NCBI GenBank assembly: GCA_030063045.1
Contig: JAQSEB010000194.1
Location: 164,917 to 228,916, forward strand
Reading direction: 5' to 3'
DNA: 64,000 nucleotides
DNA from: Pratylenchus scribneri
Lineage: Eukaryota; Nematoda; Chromadorea; Rhabditida; Pratylenchidae
The translations under genes were made by a program, and so were the position numbers. Under the pieces are notes generated by a model. The model saw only the letters and a list, made by a program, of their open reading frames with translations, did no database searches and was not told where the DNA came from. How positions within the stretch are numbered: position 1 is the stretch's first letter; the number at the start of each line of letters is the position of its first letter. Below are positions 58,747 through 64,000 of this stretch, piece by piece.

Positions 58747-60132
58747 TTAATCCATTTCTTCCATCTCCATAGAGTTGATATTGCTGTCCATTTCATTCGG
58801 TTCAAAATCCCACTTTGGGTAATGCAGATCATCAATTTCCACAATTTCTATCTTGTTTACGGTCGCTTTTTCGATGTATATTGGCGCATATAAATGCAAA
58901 AACGGGCATCCATCATCTGAAGTGAATGAATAATTACATGAAAAATAATATTTAGTTCACAACACCTTTATTCCAAAAAAAGTCACACTTCTTAATGATG
59001 TATTCCTGACCAATATCGATTCCCATTTCCGGTGGTATGATCAAAACCGCCTTAAAATAATAAAGTGAGTAGAATAAAATATTATGTTTACTTTGCATTC
59101 CCCATCTGAAATCAAAAATTCGAAGAAATCCACATGAAGAAAATTCGTTTTTTTGAGGGCCTTTATTTGAATATATACTAAAATTTTATAAAGATTTTAA
59201 TTTATTTTTGCTGTAAAAATTAACCTTCATAAAAGCCTTCTAATCCAGATATATCTTTCAGAGAAAAAATGGGCAAAGGCTTCATTCCTTCCGCTTCAAT
59301 AAATTTGTTTGCCCAAATTTTGAAATCATTGAGGTTCCAATCCTTCAATTTATTCTTCGCTTCATTTCCAATGCCAATTTCATTAATTTCAATTGCTCTT
59401 TTAAGATGCAAAAAGGCATCAAGATATTTATCTTCTTTTTGTGCGAACTGCCATATTTTGTTATAGTGCTCCGAATCCATATTCCATAAATTGTCAATTG
59501 ATTCGCAAAAAAAGCCATTATGAACGAATTCTTTCCATTCTGGATGTCGCAGAACAATCTCATCAAATCTGATTTTTTGATTATTCATCGCGCCTAAGTA
59601 CTTTTTTGACGGCAATTCCTTCAATTGGTCCCATTTCATTTTTTTCAGAGCAGAATCTTAAAATTTTATATAATTACAATTTAATTTGTAATTTTTATTA
59701 CCATTTTTTTGCCTTTTCTCCTTTTCTTCCTTTGTTTCAGCTTTCCGTTCACAACGCATTCTTTCGGCATTTTTTGCTTTTCGCATATTCTTTTCTTCTT
59801 CTGTAAGCCGTGCTCTGTGCCTTCTAATTCTTTCCGCGTTTTTGGAAGAGTCAACTAAAAGTATATTCATTTTTTAAATATAATTAATTAATATATATCT
59901 GGAATGTCAGGCCAGAATTCATTTTCGAATATCAAACAATTTAATCAAAGAAATGCAATTTTTAAGCTAAGGTTAATGAATACTCCTTAATCGAAATCAC
60001 TTTATTCAAAGACAAATCATTTTTGAATTCTCGAGAAATAGGGGCAAAATGTATTTTATTATAAAATGTACCTCTTCCTCCTTCTTTTGTTTCTTCCTTC
60101 ATATCATCAACGGCACTTTTGGATGGATCCAT
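58747..60132 (-). CDS. Six-exon gene of unknown function (328 aa)
   Basis: Exons 60132..60072, 59854..59702, 59656..59225, 59177..59092, 59050..58966 and 58916..58747 join with consistent phases and GT/AG ends. N-terminus MDPSKSAVDDMKEE, then a strongly basic helical part (NAERIRRHRARLTEEEKN, KNAERMRCERKAETKEE), then a folded-looking part (DEIVLRHPEWKEFV, FLHVDFFEFLISDGECK, PPEMGIDIGQEYIIKKCDFF) and an acidic C-terminus (NEMDSNINSMEMEEMD). No signal peptide or membrane segment. No family was recognised. Confidence 0.72.
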
Positions 60133-61671
60133 AATTAGGAATTATAATTAAAATTGTTTAATATTCAATAAATATTTTTAAAAATTTCAAATTAATGAAG
60201 TTCAGGAAGGAATGAGAATGAAATAAATTGACTATAAAAAATTCTTTACATATACAGAGGCGATTGATGGGGATTTTTATTAGGCGGATGGCGGAATAAA
60301 GAGAAACAGACATCTGGCAAAAATTTAGTCATTTCTGCGATTGCAAAATTTTCTATTGTCCTTTCTTTTGATTATATTCCATTTCCCTTTAAAATTGTGG
60401 TTTTATCCTTTGTCTTCAATTATGAATGATTCATTTTATTGTTTACAATGACAAAACTAAAATTAAAGAGAAAAGTCAGAGAATATATTCATGATAATCC
60501 GACGACAAATCACGTTTTTCATTTGAAAACCCAGCAGGTATATAATTTGGAAGAAAATATTAAAAAGTGCATGAATGTGCAATATACAAAATAAAAAAAA
60601 CCATCACTTTTCCACAACGTCTTTTTATAATCAAAAATTCAAATTTCCATTCATATTGTTTAGTTTTAAGGGCCAGAATTTTAACGAAACTGTAAAATAT
60701 TATTGAATAGAGAAAAGCAATACAAATGTATAACTGAAAAAAATTAAGAATTTGTTATCATGAATGCATAAAAAAACATTTAGGTCATCGATATTTGAAT
60801 TGAAACAAAGAAATTAAAATGAAATTTATAAGTACATAAATTTTTATTTCATTAATTTAATTATCAATATTTATATTTATAATATAAAAACGTTTTATTC
60901 AATTCCACTTCTTTCAAAACATTTTTACCTTTTATTTACTTCTGATTTTTTTTTATAAATTTTTTATATTTTCTCAATTTTTATTTTTTCTATTCATTCT
61001 CATATTTTTGATTCAATTCATTCCATTTTTCATTCATTTTTCATCTCGTCACCCATTCATTTCCCATACATCTAGGATTTTTTCGTATTAATTTTTTTTT
61101 CTATTCATTCTCATATTTTTGATTCAATTCATTCCATTTTTCATTCATTTTTCATCTCGTCACCCATTCGTTTCCCATACATCTAGGATTTTTTCGTATT
61201 AATTTTGTATATTTCGGTGCCTACATTTTCTTTATTTTTTGAATTCTCATCTATTTTTATCTAATTCCGCATATTTTAAGTTTATTTTCAATATTTTTTT
61301 GAAAAATAAAAATTTTCATTATTTAGTCATTTTTAATTTTAAATATTAGCTGTTTTTTAGACATTTCATCCAAAAACAAATAAATATTTGGAATAATTTT
61401 TAAATTTTTTTGCTTTGGCATTATGCAACATTTCGCACAGAGAGAACTGACTTATTATATTTGATTGATTATAAATAGATTAGCTGACTGAGAATTATTA
61501 AAAAAAATTATGTGGATATTAGTGAAATGTCATATAAATATAATTGAAAAATACCATGGAATTTGGCGATAACAAAGTAATGTGAAATGACAAATGTTAA
61601 TGGATTTTAGTGAGAAATTTCTAAAGAATGGGATGTAAATCCCGAAATAAAGTTGATATTTTTGAACCAAT
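60133..61671. other. AT-rich intergenic stretch with a ~110-bp tandem duplication
   Basis: 60983-61206 holds two near-identical copies of a ~110-bp unit (TTCTATTCATTCTCATATTT ... CACCCATTC, ATACATCTAGGATTTTTTCG). No supported gene elsewhere in the stretch. Confidence 0.75.
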
Positions 61672-61734
61672 GGGAGCGGTTGGGAGCTGCGAAGCGGTGA
61701 CCGAGTGCTTCCTCCGAGCAATTATGATTGGAGA

Positions 61735-63060
61735 TGATTTGGAGGATGAAAAGGGATGATTGAGAAGATGAATGAGAAGATATGAAGATATGATTGCGAG
61801 GATAAGAAGAGAGAGATGATTTGGAGGATGAAAAGGGATGAATATGAAGATGAGAAGAGATGAATGGGAGGATGAAAAGGGATGAATATGAAGATGAGAA
61901 GAGATGAATGGGAGGATGAAAAGGGATGAATATGAAGATGAGAAGAGATGATTGGGAGGATGAAAAAGGATAAATATGAAGATGAGAAGAGATGATTGGG
62001 AGGATGAAAAGGGATGAATGGGAAGATGAGAAGAGATGATTGGGAGGATGAAAAGGGATGAATGGGAAGATGAGAAGAGATGATTGGGAGGATGAAAAGG
62101 GATGAATGGGAAGATGAGAAGAGATGATTGGGAGGATGAAAAGGGATGAATGGGAAGATGAGAAGAGATGATTGGGAGGATGAAAAGGGATGAATGAGAA
62201 GATGAAAGAGATGAATGAGAAGATATGATTGCGAGGATAAGAAGAGAGAGATGATTTGGAGGATGAAAAGGGATGAATATGAAGATGAGAAGAGATGAAT
62301 GGGAGGATGAAAAGGGATGAATATGAAGATGAGAAGAGATGAATGGGAGGATGAAAAGGGATGAATATGAAGATGAGAAGAGATGATTGGGAGGATGAAA
62401 AAGGATAAATATGAAGATGAGAAGAGATGATTGGGAGGATGAAAAGGGATGAATGGGAAGATGAGAAGAGATGATTGGGAGGATGAAAAGGGATGAATGG
62501 GAAGATGAGAAGAGATGATTGGGAGGATGAAAAGGGATGAATGAGAAGATGAAAGAGATGAATGAGAAGATATGAAGATATGATTGAGAGGATAAGAAGA
62601 GAGAGATGATTTGGAGGATGAAAAGGGATGAATATGAAGATGAGAAGAGATGAATGGGAGGATGCAAAGGGATGAATATGAAGATGAGAAGAGATGATTG
62701 GGAGGATGAAAAAGGATAAATATGAAGATGAGAAGAGATGATTGGGAGGATGAAAAGGGATGAATGGGAAGATGAGAAGAGATGATTGGGAGGATGAAAA
62801 GGGATGAATGGGAAGATGAGAAGAGATGATTGGGAGGATGAAAAGGGATGAATGAGAAGATGAAAGAGATGAATGAGAAGATATGAAGATATGATTGAGA
62901 GGATAAGAAGAGAGAGATGATTTGGAGGATGAAAAGGGATGAATATGAAGATGAGAAGAGATGAATGGGAGGATGAAAAGGGATGAATATGAAGATGAGA
63001 AGAGATGATTGGGAGGATGAAAAGGGATGATATGAAGATGAGAAGGATGAATGAGGAGAT
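61735..63060. repeat. GAGGATGAAAAGGGATGAA minisatellite with higher-order structure
   Basis: Purine-rich ~40-44-bp units (GGGAGGATGAAAAGGGATGA plus ATGGGAAGATGAGAAGAGATGATT and variants). A marker stretch, GATATGATTGCGAGGATAAG or its GAGAGG form followed by AAGAGAGAGATGATTTGG, recurs at about 61790, 62224, 62578 and 62890. The array is thus built of superunits of about 310-430 bp. A 348-codon frame on the minus strand follows from the repeat and is not called a gene. Confidence 0.93.
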
Positions 63061-63539
63061 GAATGGGAAGAAGAGAAAAGACGAACGAAAGTAAGAAAAA
63101 TGACGAATGAGACGGAAGAATGAAAAGAGTTTAATGAATTGAATAAAATGAAGGCAAGGATGAGAAGAGCTTGAATAGGGATGGATGAGTCATGAGTGAG
63201 AACTGAGAAGTAATGAATGAGAGGATGAAAAAACCTGAATGAGGAGACAATAAAAGATGCATGTGAGGATGAGAGAAGGATGTGAAAGGATTAAGGGAGG
63301 TGATAGTAAAGGATGAATATAGGAAGATTAGCTTATGATAATGGAATGAATGTGAACAAGAAGAATTGAGGCTATCCAAATATTGAAGGGAAATGGTAGT
63401 AAAAATTTCTATCTTCAAATTTAGACTAATTTTAATCCAAAAAATGTTACCATTTTTAATAATTTTCTTTTTAATGGCGTATTGCAAGCGCTCGGGAGCC
63501 GCGAAGCGGCGACCGAGCGCTTGTCTTAGCTATTGGGTA

Positions 63540-64000
63540 TTTTTATGGCATATATTTTTTTTAACCCGTACTTTCAATTTTTTTAACCCGTAAAAAATAG
63601 GAACATTTTTTTAACCCGTACTTTCAATTCTTTTAACCCGTAAAGATTTCCCTTCTTCTCTGCTCTCTTCCTCATGCCTATCTCTCATCCCCTTTGCTCT
63701 CTTGCTTATATAAACGGTTCCGGGGGTGCGCGGGATATAGCCGGATATAGGGGATTAAGGTGGATTTGGGGGATTAAGCCCCAAAATGGATTGGAAATGG
63801 CCCGGAAGGCCATTGGAAGATTGGGGAATTGTAATAGAGGCCCGGAGAGTGCCTGGGATTAAGCCGGATATAGGGGGATTAAGGTGGATATAGGGGGATT
63901 AAGGTGAATATAGGGGGATTAAGTCCCGAAATGGATGGGAAATGGCCTGGAAGGCCATTGGAAGATCGGGAAAGTGTAATAGAAGCCCGGAGAGTGCGCG
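63540..64000. repeat. TTTTTAACCCGTA repeats and GGATATAGGGGGATTAAG array at window end
   Basis: 63560-63645 has four TTAACCCGTA words. From 63725 to the end, GGATATAGGGGGATTAAGGT units are embedded in a ~180-bp superunit containing GGAAATGGCC[CT]GGAAGGCC and GCCCGGAGAGTGC, of which two copies are visible. The array runs off the window. Confidence 0.8.

Noticed and set aside
61621..62667. 348-codon frame rich in HPPNHLFSSSHSSLF
   Set aside because: Translation of the purine-rich minisatellite on the opposite strand; no splice signals or domain.
19228..64000. tRNA genes
   Set aside because: No cloverleaf with A/B box pair was recognised by eye in the parts checked; not excluded.

Overview
The window is nuclear DNA of a nematode. 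It carries spliced-leader RNA genes with the exact 22-nt SL1 exon, SL2-type spliced-leader RNA genes and U1 snRNA genes. Its genes are AT-rich, split by short introns with GT...TTTCAG-type boundaries, and its gene families (MATH-BTB, tandem C2H2) are typical of the group. SL2-type genes point to the order Rhabditida; the species cannot be named from this sequence. All exon chains below were assembled by eye from splice signals, reading frame and paralog comparison.

Layout. 1-9.7 kb: a tandem duplication of a small secreted-type protein gene plus a MATH-BTB gene. Between the two copies lie a 37-bp minisatellite and a nine-exon gene for a protein with two C2-HxH zinc fingers, with inverted-repeat transposons in three of its introns. 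10.5-12.4 kb: a PINX1/Gno1-type G-patch gene. 12.8-40.1 kb: eight C2H2 zinc-finger genes or gene parts (A-G on +, H on -) sharing a coiled-coil / acidic / short-linker / finger-array plan. They are mixed with minisatellites, foldback elements and an intact PIF/Harbinger transposon that splits the last finger exon of gene G. 33-56.9 kb: a duplicated small-RNA locus holding U1 snRNA (2), SL2 RNA (2) and SL1 RNA (4), with a further SL1 gene at 24.6 kb. 41.7-55.3 kb: a 13.6-kb BEL/Pao LTR retrotransposon inserted into one SL2 RNA gene. 58.7-60.1 kb: a six-exon gene of unknown function. 61.7-64 kb: minisatellites.

The most interesting object is the BEL/Pao element. One 3,695-residue open frame carries Gag (DUF1759 plus three CCHC knuckles), protease, RT, RNase H and integrase. 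It continues through an SGNH-like segment, a NADAR (YbiA-like) domain and an apparently active TUT/poly(A)-polymerase-type nucleotidyltransferase into an Env-like glycoprotein. About 29 distinct small hairpins are scattered through the element in all reading frames and also in the 5' leader and LTRs. All share the loop 5'-UAUCG-3' in the sense RNA, while their stems change in a complementary way. Each LTR also holds the exact SL1 exon in sense orientation, directly before a poly(A) signal and without the SL RNA intron part. Together these suggest an element that captured host RNA- and nucleotide-modifying enzymes, exploits trans-splicing, and marks its RNA with a repeated structural signal. 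The Harbinger transposon shows a comparable oddity: 16 overlapping or dispersed TGCA-NN-TGCA sites running through both of its genes.
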